Shown: positions 1-11,492 of the stretch, piece by piece
How the letters are laid out: each line of letters begins with the position of its first letter
Numbering within the stretch: the first letter of the stretch is position 1
NCBI RefSeq assembly: GCF_900005765.1
Contig: NC_041688.1
Span: forward strand, 62,001-126,000
Length of the DNA: 64,000 nt
Direction of reading: 5' to 3'
DNA from: Plasmodium relictum
Lineage: Eukaryota; Apicomplexa; Aconoidasida; Haemosporida; Plasmodiidae
Position numbers and translations under genes: made by a program
The notes under the pieces: generated by a model
Seen by the model: only the letters and a program-made list of their open reading frames with translations
The model's database searches: none
What the model was told of the DNA's origin: nothing

Positions 1-438
1 TTGAGAGCTATAGAAGCTAAGACAATGATGGGAAAAAATCTTCAAAAACTAGGAAAGAATTTAACACCAGGAAATATATTTGCATTGTTAACAATTTTTT
101 CTGCAGTATTCTTAACACCTGCTTTATTCCTAGATGCATTCAAATGGAAAGATGCTTTTCGTTATTTAATGAACAATAATGCTAATGTAAAAATATTAAC
201 AAGACATGTTTTAATGTCAGGTCTATGGTTCTACTTATACAATGAATTATCATTTATGGCTCTTCATCGATTAAATCATATTTCTCATGCTGTTGCAAGT
301 ACAGTTAAAAGAGTTTTCTTAATATTAACTAGCTATTTTATATTTGGAACTAAATTTTCTTTTATGGGTGGACTTGGATCTTCTATAGCTGTTACAGGAA
401 CATTCTTATATTCACTAGCAAAACAAAAATTTGGTTAA
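1..438 (+). CDS. TPT: triose-phosphate transporter, 3' end (partial)
   Basis: C-terminal 145 residues of a drug/metabolite-superfamily triose-phosphate/phosphoenolpyruvate translocator; the 5' part lies outside the window and the frame is open from base 1. Visible are the last membrane helices, the family-like 'HRLNHISHAVASTVKR' stretch and a final helix ending in 'LAKQKFG'. In Plasmodium these antiporters sit in the apicoplast membranes and bring in phosphorylated C3 compounds for isoprenoid and fatty-acid synthesis. Two paralogues are known (inner and outer membrane). The linkage to a SNARE gene recalls the inner-membrane copy on P. falciparum chromosome 5, but the leader that would decide this is not visible. 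The gene converges on the SNARE gene. Confidence 0.93.
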   Translation: MRAIEAKTMMGKNLQKLGKNLTPGNIFALLTIFSAVFLTPALFLDAFKWKDAFRYLMNNNANVKILTRHVLMSGLWFYLYNELSFMALHRLNHISHAVASTVKRVFLILTSYFIFGTKFSFMGGLGSSIAVTGTFLYSLAKQKFG

Positions 439-1509
439 TTTTTTTTTAAAATTTTTTATGAGTATTGCAATGTTGCAACTTTTTTTTTTTTTCTAAATAA
501 ATTAGAAATAATAGGAAAAAAATAATTATATATTTTTATATCCTTGTTTTTGTTTTTAAAAAAAATAAAATAAAATGTATTAAAAATATTGTAAAAGTGG
601 ATATTCTTTATATTTATATATATGTACATTCATACGTATTAATATATAACTATTTATATATATATATATTTAATTATATTTATTTTAGTGTATTTTTTAA
701 ATATTTTTATGTTAAGGCTACATAAATAATTCTATAATATTTTTGTCTAATTTTATTTTTAAAAAAGAAATTATACATTTTAAATTTATAATGTATTCCA
801 ATTTCTAACTTTTTAATTTTTTCAATGTAATTTTTTTTTTCTTTTTTATTTGAATTAATAAATAATTTGCATATTTTTTTTTTTTTTTTCACCTTAAAAA
901 TTCAAAAAAATTTATTCTTACGTGTTGAATTACTATTTTATTATTATTTATTTATTTAATTTTTTTTTTTTAATACCACATTTACATTAAATATTATTTA
1001 TAAAAACATGCGTGAACTTGCATAGAGATTAAAAAGTAATAAAGCTATTTTATTTTATTTTTAATAAATATTATTTAAAATTATTTCATAAATTAGTAGT
1101 TGTAAAAAAATAATATATATTTTACCATATTTAAGAAAATAAAGTTAGTACTTATGAGAAAGAGCTATAAAGAGAAATGCTATAAAAAAAAAAAAATGAA
1201 AGCTGTGTTACCAATAAAAATTTCAGTATTAATAGTAATACTGTAAATAGATGAAATTTGTTATTAGAAGATACTGATTTCTTTGGAATTTCCTTTTTTA
1301 TTTTATATTTTCCCCTTTATGAATATACTTAATATGGAATGTATTTATTAAAAGAATTTTTTTTTTATAAAATAGTTAAAGACAACTTTCCTATAATTAT
1401 TATTTTATTTTTTGAATAGTTAATTTAAAAAGTATATATATTTTGGAGTGGACAAAAATATTTACAAAAATAATATAACTTTAAAACAAAAAAAAAAAAA
1501 AAAAAAAAA
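439..1509. other. intergenic, convergent 3' ends
   Basis: AT-rich spacer between the convergent TPT and SNARE genes. It must hold both 3' UTRs. A perfect 8-bp stem with a 4-base loop lies at 1224-1243. The small open frame at 707-892 is Lys-rich translated A/T tract and is not supported. Confidence 0.6.
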
Positions 1510-2273
1510 CTAAAGTAAAATTATAAAAAGTATAAGAGTAGTTGTTAAGATACCAATTATTACATACAAAAAATAATTACTTGTATTACTAGTAACTCTT
1601 GTAAAAATATTTCGATTTCTATTTAGTAAGTTATTTGTTTCATCTATATCTTTGTCTATATCATCTAATAGTTCATTATGTACATTTAGTTCATTATTTA
1701 TGTTGTAACTAATATTTTTTAAATTATGTGTTGTTCCTTCAAGGAAGTTTAATTGTTCATCTTGCAATTTTATTAAGCTTTGTTGTTTTAGTAGTAGCTC
1801 TTCCTTATTTAAATCATTTATATATAGATCATTTTCATTATCAAAATCATTTATATTATCCATATTTATACTAAGTGAAACATCCTAAAAAAAAAAAAAG
1901 GAAATATATATATATATAAGTATATTCATATATTTATTTATTCATAATATATTTTAGTTTTTCTTCTTACTTCCTTATTTGTTGATGTAAAATCTTCATA
2001 TAATGTAGATATTTCTTTTTTAAGTTTTTCTAATGTACACATTTTATTTTTATATTTGGTTATATTCCGTTGATATATTTTGTCATTCTTTATATAGTCA
2101 TTATTTAATTGATGAGTTAGAAATTTTATGTTTTGATTAAATTCAGTTATTTTCCCTCTTAAAATTGCTCTATTTTTAGCCTTTTTCTTTTCTTTTTCAT
2201 TTTGTCTTAAAATTTTTTTTATTTCTTTTCCATTTTCTAAGGCTTTTTGATAATCTTTTTCCCATAAATCCAT
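1510..2273 (-). CDS. Qc-SNARE, syntaxin-6/8-like
   Basis: Two exons, 2273-1971 and 1884-1510, joined in phase 0 across an 86-base intron (donor GTAAGAAG, T-rich acceptor), giving about 225 residues. Residues 1-105 are charged helices. A SNARE motif follows that aligns well with syntaxin 6 (shared 'QDEQL', 'LKNIS', 'NEL'), then a C-terminal membrane anchor of about 20 residues and almost no lumenal tail. This is a tail-anchored Qc-SNARE of endosome/Golgi fusion. The position of the ionic zero-layer glutamine is histidine (codon at 1678-1680). Syntaxin 6 versus syntaxin 8 cannot be decided by eye. Start chosen at the only ATG that begins the helical N-domain. Confidence 0.88.
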
Positions 2274-3821
2274 TTCCCCTTTTCTCTACACACACACACA
2301 TATATATATATATAAATTTAATGAGTGAAATTTTAATAAAAGTATACCCTTTATATATTAATAAGCATTGTATATTATTTACAAGTATGAAATTTAATTA
2401 TAAAAACTTCGTTTTTCAAAGGGAATAAAAAAGAAAAAAGGTACATTAAGAAAAATTATAAATATAATTCATTAAAAAAAAATACTAACAACAAAAATAT
2501 CACAAAAGAAAACTTTAAATAAAATATTTTAATAGCACTTAAAACAAAAATTATCTTATTTTTTTCTTTTATCATATAATTATATATATAAAGGTAAAAT
2601 ATATTTTAACAAAAAATTAAATAATACAAAAATAACTCTAAAAATTCACTTCTCTATATTTTAAATAATATTTAACACTATATCAAAAGCATTACTTTAT
2701 GATTCTTAAAATTATAACTTAGAAATATCTAAATAATATATCCACACTTATTAAATAAAAATAATTCTACAACTATTTATAAAATATATTATAAATGAAT
2801 GTATACTTTATCTTAATAATGATAAAAATATATTTATATATGCAATCTTAAAAAAAATAAAATAAATAAAATAAAAGAACATAAATTAATGAATGGTATT
2901 GTTTTGTATAATACAATATAATTAAAAATACATTAATCGGGCGTTATATATGGATTTGATTTTTAAAACAAAAAAATAAAATATATAAATTTAATGCAAA
3001 GATACTATAAAAAAAAAAAAAATCGTCTTTTTTTCTCTATAACATTTCAATATGTTTCACTTATGAGAGTTGTGTTTGAATTAATAATTAGTATTAAAAA
3101 AAAAAAAATCTATGAAAAAATTGAAATTAGTTTCAAATTTATTTAATAACTTTTATCAATTAAAAACATTGTATTTTTATAAATTTAGAATTTACTTTTA
3201 TAGTTCATTTATTTTATTTTATATTTTCTTTTTTTTTTTTTTTTTTTGGTTAAAACACACATGCTATGAAAAGATAATTTTATTTTTTATATTTTTTTAT
3301 TTATTATTATTTTACTTTGATAATTAATTGTTTCATTTGTTAAAAGATCATCTTTTTTATTTCGTTGTTTTCTTTTTTGGAAAATAAAATTAATTCAATG
3401 CTATTTTTTTTTTTTTTTCATAATTTATGAATTTTTAATGCATATTATATATATATATATATATATTTTTTTTTTTTATAATTACATACTTTTACATATA
3501 AACAGACACAAACTTATTATTATTGAGGAATAATGAAATTTATTCTAATGCTTAAAAACAAAGAAATTTTATGACTTATTAAAAAAAAGATAAATATATT
3601 TATTTTGTATTTAATAATTAGTTTTTTTTTTTTTTTATTTAAATTATTTCAATAATTTATAATTGTTTTTAAGGTTATTTTAATTATCCTTGCAGAAACA
3701 AAAAATTACTATACATTGTTTATTATTTATCTTGTTTATATATATACTTTTTTTTTTTTTTATATCAAAGAATATATTAATATTTTTTTATTTAATTAAA
3801 AAAGTAAAAATAAAAACAAAA
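2274..3821. other. intergenic, divergent promoters
   Basis: Spacer between the divergent SNARE and 3822 genes; poly-A/poly-T and (AT)n tracts (about 3450-3467). The open frame at 3112-3327 is Phe/Tyr/Ile-rich T-tract translation without a supporting motif. No RNA gene was recognised. Confidence 0.55.
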
Positions 3822-4067
3822 ATGAACAAAAATAAGCAAAGAAGTAAAAAAAGATTACCAAAAGGAAGAGAAAGATATATTCCAACTCAGGAAGAAGTAG
3901 AAAGAAGAAATGCGGAAATTTCTAGGAAACAATATGAGGAAGAATCAGAAGATTCAGAAAGTGAAAAAGAAGATCAAGAAAATAAAAAGGAAAATCCAGA
4001 GAATAAAAAAGTGATAGACAACAAAAATGATATTAAAGATAGTGAGAAATCTCCTTTAAATGAATAA
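3822..4067 (+). CDS. small charged protein, N-terminal PP28/PDAP1-like
   Basis: 81 residues from the ATG at 3822, which follows an AAAA context; the upstream frame from 3690 is hydrophobic T-tract translation and was not used. The N-terminus 'KGRERYIPTQEEVERRNAE' resembles the start of the heat- and acid-stable phosphoprotein PP28/PDAP1 ('KGR..Y..PEE'), a casein-kinase substrate. An acidic Ser/Glu run follows, with several SD/SE sites that CK2 could use, then a Lys/Asn/Glu tail. The conserved C-terminal half of that family is not present before the stop and I found no exon for it downstream. It could be a shortened homologue or an unrelated charged protein. Confidence 0.6.
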   Translation: MNKNKQRSKKRLPKGRERYIPTQEEVERRNAEISRKQYEEESEDSESEKEDQENKKENPENKKVIDNKNDIKDSEKSPLNE

Positions 4068-5439
4068 GAATATAAGGTTGGAGAATACCACATATATTCA
4101 TAAATATATATATATATATATATATAGAATTTATTAATATCTTTACGAAAGCGAATTCTATAAGTTTTTGTTTTAAAAGTTAGAACTAAATTTGTTCTAT
4201 TGAAAAAAAAGTTAAAGTTTTTATTTTTTGTTTTATATATATCATTTTATATTTTACTAATATAAAGAAAAAACTGAATGGAAAGCTTTTGTACTTAAAT
4301 ATACAAAATTAATAATTAAATTTTTAAATTTTTATAATAATTATATTATGTTTAAATTATATGAACTAATATATATGTATATATAATAGAATTGTTTTTT
4401 TTTTTTTTTTTTCCCCCCCTCAAATGATTTATTTTTATATAGAAAGTAATCTTAATATGACTCTAGAAATATCTATAATAATATAAATTATTTTTTTCAG
4501 ATTATGGCTATAGTTTTTAAAAAAATCATAAGTAAAATATATTTTAATTTTTATTTTTTTTTTATATTTATATATTATAATTAAATATATATGTTTACAA
4601 TAAATTGATAAAAAAAAAAAAAAAAAAAAAAAAAGGAAAAATATATATTAATTAATATTGCGTTTTGTATACAATTTGTAAATGAAAAAAAAGTTTTTTT
4701 AAAGTCTTATACATAAAAGTTTATAAAAGAATTCTTATAAATTTACAATAATTAAAATAATAGAAATTCCCAATAATTAACATTAAAATTAGATGAAAGC
4801 ATTAGATTCAAATTAAAATATTTATTATTACTAATATTACTACACTTATTTATAATTGAGTATTATATTCTAAAAGTTTAAAAATTATAATCTTTTTTTC
4901 TGTTTATAAAAGATTATTTTATATACTTCTTTTAATAAGAATATTATAAGTAATAAACAATAATAATAATGTGATAAAAATAGAATAATAAGAATAAATT
5001 AATTAAAAGAGTATAATTAAGATTATATGATTAAAGTAGAACAAAAAAAAAAAATAAAATAAAATAAAATAAAATAAAATAAAATAAAATAAAATAAAAT
5101 AAAATAATAAAATTAAGAAAATAATATAAAGGTAAAACAATAAAAATATTACAACTAAAATTAAAAATTTAGATTGATTATTAGAATAGAAAAAATATTA
5201 TGATAAAAATATGAAAAACAATTTAATGAAAATATGATGATGAAAACTATATTAATAGAAAAAAATAAAAAATAAAAAAATAAAATAATATAAATTACTT
5301 AAAGTATAACTATTAAATTATAAATAAAATAAGTTAAGAATAATGTAAAAATTCATCTAAATAAAAAATATATATAAATATAGCTGTCTAAAATAGGAAA
5401 TATATAATTTTTTTTTTATTCATCAATTATACATAAATT
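4068..5439. other. intergenic, convergent 3' ends
   Basis: Spacer between the convergent 3822 gene and the PGM-like gene. It holds long A/T tracts and a pentanucleotide repeat (listed separately). No coding or RNA signal was found. Confidence 0.55.
5051..5105. repeat. AAAAT pentanucleotide microsatellite
   Basis: Eleven uninterrupted AAAAT units between the stop codons of two convergent genes. Confidence 0.95.
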
Positions 5440-7706
5440 TTATATAACAACAGTTGGATTTTCTGTTCCTATGAAATCTTTTATTTTACACATTTTTAAT
5501 CCAGCATAAATTAAATCTTCAAGAATTTCATGATTTGTTGAAAAGATACTTTCTTTTTCAAATTTTTCAAAGTAAATTCTAATAGTACTTTGTTCTATTG
5601 TATCTTTTGATTTCCTATAAATTACTGAAGATTCATTTTCAAATGTAACTTTAATTCCTTCATCATTATATATTTCTTTTGAAACATGATCTATATACAC
5701 AAAAGTTTCCATTTTTTTTATTCTATGATTAGGGTTATTTATATTTAGTTCTTTCACATTTTCATAAAGAGGTAATTCATTTTTCACTATTTTGTTTAAA
5801 AATTCAAACATCTTATCACATTTATTTATATCCACTTGTTCAAAATCATATCTTGTGTAATAAGATCTTCCATATTCCTTCCAAAATTCGTGAACAATAT
5901 CTTTTACAGAAATAAAATCATTGGAATTATCATAATTTTTTACTACATTGTTCTTATATGCTAATATAGATAACCAACATAAAATAGTAAATAATCCATC
6001 TTTTTCTCTAATTAAACTACTTCCTATACCAAATGATTCCTCCCCGAAAATAGAAATTTTATTGTCATTTATTAAATTAATAAAGTATTTATATCCTGGT
6101 GGTGTTTCATAAATATTTTTGTTCATTTTTTCAATAACTTTATCAACAGCTTTAGACGTGGGGTAGGATTTAGCTACGCCTAAAAAATTATTTTTAAAAT
6201 AAGGAATACATTTTTCTGCATAATGAGTAATAATAGCAAGATTGTCACAAGGATTGACGAAAATATTTCTTCCTAGTATCATGCATCTGCTTCCATCGGA
6301 ACTGCAAACACCAGCTAAATCTGGTATTACTTCATTTATGTTTTTCATTTCTTTGTTTTCACTATCTTTTTTTTCATCTTTTTTTTTATTCTGAATAACA
6401 TCTATTTTCATTATATCAACTAATTTTCTTGCATGTATTAAATTTGGGTCAGGTATTAATTTATTGAAATCGTTTTTATTATCTAAATTGAAAAAAAATT
6501 TATCATTTAGTTTTAATTCATTTACAAATAATTCTTTGGCATATTCACCTGTTGCTCCATGAAATGCATCGTAGGCGAAAATAAAATTCTTATTTCTTGT
6601 TAATTTTTTAATTAAATCAAAATCAAAAGCTTTTTTCATTAGATTAATCCAATCTTCAACAGGATTAACAATTTCAACAATTAAATTGTCAACTGTCTCC
6701 ACTTTTATTTTATCCAACATTATTTTATCTATTCTCTTCTTTTTTATACAGTCTATTTTTAATGTTTCCTTGTGAAATTTATGTAAAAATTCTCCATTTG
6801 GTTTATTATCGTCATATTTATTAACCTTTATTCCAAAAACTCCGTTTTTCCCTCCTGCATTATGAGATGCTGTTAATATTATACTAGCAAAGCACTTTTT
6901 TATAGGATGTGTAGAATCATTTTTTTCATTTATATTTTTTATAATTGAATCGCATGCGGCAGCAGTTGCTAATCCTTTATGAGGAATTATCACATGCTTT
7001 ATTTCATTACCAGCGGCAATTTCACAAATTATGTGAATAGCCTTGTCAGAAAAATATCTCCCATCACTACTAATTAATAAAATATCTCTTCTTAGAGTTT
7101 CTTTATCTATTATATTAAATAAAGATTGTATAATATTATGTAGATAATTATGTTTCATAAATATTTTAGTTTCTTTTCTCAATCCATATGGCCCAAATTT
7201 TTGATCATCATATGGATTCGTTTTTATTATAGTAAATCCATCTTTATCTTTTTCTCGAAAAAATCCTTCAGTGCAATCAATTTCATGAAGTTTTTTTTCA
7301 CAACATGTAATGTAATTACCTTTTAAAAAAATAAAATAAAATATATATGTATATATTATGTAGTTCTTATATAATTAAAACAGAAATAAATTATTCTATC
7401 AATTTAATATATATATATAAGGTTAAATAAAAAAATTTTTTTTTTTTTAATTATTATTATAATTCTTATTTTTATTTTCAATTTTCAATAGTATTTCATC
7501 AATATCGTTTCTATAGATTACAGTTTTTTTCTCAGTGATATATACCTTTAGATTATATGATATATATATCCTTATTTTATTTTAACAAAAATGCAAATAT
7601 ACACATTTATATAGATATAGATATAAATATAATTTTTAATAAAATATATAATTTTTATACTTGAGGAATCAATGATAATTTTTTTTTTTTTTTCATACTT
7701 ACCCAT
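5440..7706 (-). CDS. phosphoglucomutase-1/parafusin family protein, probable pseudoenzyme
   Basis: Two exons: 7706-7703 (just ATGG) and 7319-5440, joined in phase 1 across a 383-base intron (donor GTAAGT; acceptor AAAAG); 627 residues. The join reads MGNYITCCEKK, a textbook N-myristoylation signal (Gly2, Thr6) with Cys7/Cys8 for palmitoylation. The body aligns end to end with PGM1: 'NPYDDQK..PYGLRK' near residue 40, catalytic serine loop 'TASHNAGG' (Ser153), metal loop at 341-346 reading SSDGSR where PGM1 has DGDGDR, sugar loop 'GEESFG' at 427-432, and domain 4 ending 'TVVI'. Two of three Mg-ligand aspartates are serine, and the domain-4 phosphate loop (RLSGTGS in PGM1) is RKSKDTI. Family members convert glucose-1-phosphate and glucose-6-phosphate; activity here is doubtful. 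Closest idea: a membrane-tethered parafusin-related protein. Confidence 0.9.
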
Positions 7707-9882
7707 TATATTTATCTTATTTTTTTCTTTTTCTTTTATTTTATCAATTGAATATTATTATTTTTATTTAACATTCAATGTGTATCTTTTCTTTTGTTCT
7801 TAAATTCTAAATAATAATGAAATATATATCTGATGCAACGAAAAATAATAAAAATACTCTAAAGTAACTGATTTTCTTGAGATTTTTTTTAAAGCATTTA
7901 TATGTATGTTAATTTTTAAAATAAAAGAAAGAATGTAGTAGTACAAATGTTATTTTACATCTATATTTTAGGAAAAAAAAAAAAAATTTATCAGAATTCT
8001 TAATATTTCATATATAGATGTCTATTTAAAATATAAAATTCTATAAAAAGAAAAATCAAAAAACAAAATTTTGTTAAAAAAAATTAGTCAATTAAGGGCA
8101 CTTAATTTTTGGAAAAGCAGAAATTTATTATATTTTTTTTTATAATATAATAAGACTTTTTTTTTTTTTTTACAATGTTTATGAGATATCTTAGGTAAAT
8201 TTTGTGCAAGCTCTTTTATGAACATTTTTTACTTTTTTTATAATATTGAAAAAAAATGATCACAATAAGGTAAATAATGGTATTGTGTATGCCAATTTAA
8301 TAGTACTCACTAAAATAATAATAATAATATTGTTTATAGTAATAGTGATTACTATTTTAATAATTATAACATTGCTTATTAAAGTACTGATAAATAAAAG
8401 AGCATTAATCAGGATAATAGTAATAAATAAAATAGTAATATATTGCAAAAATAGAAGTAACATTAAAATAAAAGTAAGAATTTTATTATTAATTCTAAAT
8501 GAAATAAAAAAAATTATTAAGGAGTTGAAATTTTTTTTTTTTAAAATATGTATTCTTATTAAAAAAAGTTCTTAAATATATCTATAAAAACTTTTAGATT
8601 TTATATTAAAAAAAAAAAAATTCCTATATTTTTTTTTTTTTTTAATGCATCTTTAAATTCTAGGATAAATATAAATGAGTTAATGAGATTATACTCATTG
8701 AAAACTTTTATTAATTTTATAACAATTTTCTAATTAATTTTTTATTATTTTTATTATATTTTTTAATGAAGTTCATTTAATATTAACTTATTAATATTTT
8801 ATACATAAAAAAAAAGGCTCATTATTATAATTTATTTAAATCCAAATTTTTAAGAATACTAAAATAATTATACTAAACAGAAAAAAATTTCTTTGAATTA
8901 ATATAATAGTATAAATACTTGTACAATGCTTCTATTTTAGATAAAATCTTAAAAACGAAACTGCTTTTAATAAATTACTATAAATATTCCATATTTTTAA
9001 ATGCCATTTATTTTCACTTGATTAAAAGCCAAAAAAAAAAAATTAAAAAAAAAAAAAGTCTTATATTGTTTTCTATTTATTTTATATAATTTAGTAATAC
9101 AATTTTTGAAATATGTAAATTAAAAGTTTTAATAATTAAATATGTAAAAAATTAGTTATATACCACTAAAACGACATTTTTTTTTTTTAAATTATTTTAA
9201 TATTGTTTTTTATTGGCAATGCCTTATGCTTCTATATATATTATATTCTAGTTTAATTATGTTTAAAATATCTTCTTATTTAAATCTTCTCCTAGAAAAA
9301 TATATTAAAAAAGTTTAATTTACATTTTACATTCATTTTTTTTTTCTTTTATTTTTTACTTTATAAAAATTAAAAATATCCTTGATAAATTTTATTTGAA
9401 CTTGTTTGAATGAGAAAAGGTATGAATTTATTAAGTATGATTTATTAATTATTCTATGAAATTTCATTTAGCCAAATGTTTGTGAATTTTTTTCAATTGT
9501 ATATAATTTTTTTTTTCTATTTATATTTATTTAATATTTTATAAATGTTAAATGTATTGGAAATATTTTCATATTTTTTATGTGTGCAAATGCAATACTT
9601 CATTTTTTTTTTTTTTATGCAGTAAAAATTTATCGTTTTATTTTTCTAATTTTTCATAATTTCATTTTTTCATTAAAATATTTTTCTTTTATTTTTTTAT
9701 ATTTTGAAAAAAAGTTAAATAATAATGAATTGTATTATTAACATTTTTTAAATTCAATATTTTTTTTAGATAATTAAAAATTTTCAATTTTTTTTTTTTT
9801 GTTTCAGAATATTTTTTTCATTAAAAGGAAATATATATGAACAAATATTCATATTTTTTATAAATCACTATTTTTTACAAAA
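7707..9882. other. intergenic, divergent promoters
   Basis: About 2.2 kb between divergent genes. At 8246-8575 both strands are open, but the sequence is ATA/ATT-type simple sequence translating to Ile-rich peptide; I do not treat it as a gene. No RNA gene recognised. Confidence 0.55.
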
Positions 9883-10556
9883 ATGGTAGAAGAAAATGCT
9901 GTACGTGGATATTTAAGGAGAATTTACATAAATACATCTCATGTAAGTATAAGAAATGATAATAGAAATGCTAATGGCTTTTTTTTTTTTTTTGAATATG
10001 TATTTTTAATCTCCTTAGACATGTATTACTTATTTTGTTTTCTTTTAAATATAGAAAAATGAAAAAAAATTAAAAAGAAATAGATAAATATTACTTTTAA
10101 TATAATTTAAAGCAGTTATATATATATTTAATGAATATTTTTATTTTTTTTTTTTTTATGAATAGTATGTAAAAAATTATATGACAGCATCAGATCAAGA
10201 AATGCAAAATAATGCCGATCCTATAATGGATATAATTGCAACAGCTCCTAGTGATTCATTGTATTTCATCGAACGAATAAATCTCATATCAGCAATAATA
10301 AGTATAAGTACATCATTTCCTTATTTAACATATCTGATTATATATTGGAATGATTGTTCATGTAATGATATTCTAAGATGGTGGATTGTTATTAACAGTA
10401 TTTTGCAATTAATACAAGCTCCTGTAAGATTCTTCTTGTATTTTTTATTGAGAAAATATAAAAGAGAAAATGAAAGAATGCATATTCACGCGTAAGAAAT
10501 AAGATTCATGATGAAAAAAAAAAAATTCTTATTATTTATACAGATAAATTATCTCT

Positions 10557-10595
<39 letters not shown>

Positions 10596-11492
10596 AAATT
10601 ATGAGTTTGTGTTGATAAATATAAATTCGTTTTTTAAAGTACCATTAAATATTTCTATATATTTATGCATATGTTAAAATAATAAATGGTTATATATTTA
10701 TAAATATGAAATTTAAAATATAGATGTAATCATTATATGAATTTTATGAATAAATATAGATATGTAAATATAAATTTGCATAAATAATTGTATAAAACAT
10801 TGATGCATCAATACATATATATTATTAATTCCTAGTTATAAGTAAACTTTCAAATACATATAATTATAAATAGAAATATATTTTCATATATTTTTATAAT
10901 TATTATTTAAATGTATCTTTAATTATATATATAGTATATAAATTATTTTTATTGATGTGTTCATTTATAATAAGCAGAAAAAAAGGAAAAAAAACATTTT
11001 TTTTTTTTTTTTGTTATATTTTTTAGCTTAAGAAGATTAACTAGTTCAAAGGGATGGAAATTAAGTAAAAGATTTAGTTTATTAAATTATTTATGGTTTA
11101 TAACAGGAACAGTTGTTATGGTTGTCACAAGAAAATATACAAAAAATTTTTATCTTTGGTTTATTTCTTGGACTATTATTTTGTCATGCATATTTAGGGT
11201 ATTTTTTACAATTATTTGGTTTTGTTTTTTTTTTCCTTATAATCAAAATATACCAAAAAAAAAAAAGGGAGTACCAAAGCAATTTTTTTCTGAAATGCAT
11301 TCTTTTAAATATTCTCCAGATATGAATTTAAAAAATGAATCTTGTTCTATTTGCTTATCCGAATTTGTTGAAAAAGAAGATATTATTCAACTAAGATGTT
11401 TACATGACTTTCATACAAAATGTGCGAAAAAATGGCTATCACAAAGGAGACAATGCCCTTTATGTCAAAGAGATGTTATGAAAGGAAACTGA
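9883..11492 (+). CDS. multi-pass membrane RING-H2 E3 ubiquitin ligase
   Basis: Three exons, 9883-9942, 10166-10491 and 11027-11492, joined in phases 0 and 2, giving 283 residues. Exon 1 encodes 20 residues (donor GTAAGT). Four to five hydrophobic segments follow ('ISAIISISTSF', 'WWIVINSILQL', 'YLWFITGTVVMVV', 'FISWTIILSCIF'). The C-terminal RING-H2 domain, about residues 235-277, has the order C-x2-C ... C-x-H-x2-H-x2-C-x10-C-x2-C, so all eight zinc ligands are present. Membrane RING-H2 proteins of this layout act in ER/endomembrane protein turnover; the substrate is unknown. It diverges from the PGM-like gene and converges on the coiled-coil gene. Confidence 0.9.
10561..10592. repeat. (AT)n microsatellite in intron 2 of the RING-H2 gene
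   Basis: Uninterrupted AT dinucleotides a short way downstream of the exon 2 donor at 10492. Confidence 0.9.

Noticed and set aside
3112-3327. 71-codon plus-strand frame with a Phe/Tyr-rich peptide
   Set aside because: Translation of T-tracts in an intergenic region; no homology signal.
5051-5105. AAAAT array as a possible CRISPR-like or telomeric repeat
   Set aside because: Plain pentanucleotide microsatellite without spacers; the genome is eukaryotic and the unit is not the Plasmodium telomere repeat.
7450-7580. Extra exon of the PGM-like gene in its first intron
   Set aside because: Every join from ATGG into this stretch meets a stop; kept only as an unexplained stretch.
8246-8575. Overlapping open frames on both strands (109 and 67 residues), Ile-rich
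   Set aside because: Both arise from ATA/ATT-type simple sequence; no start context, motif or balanced composition.
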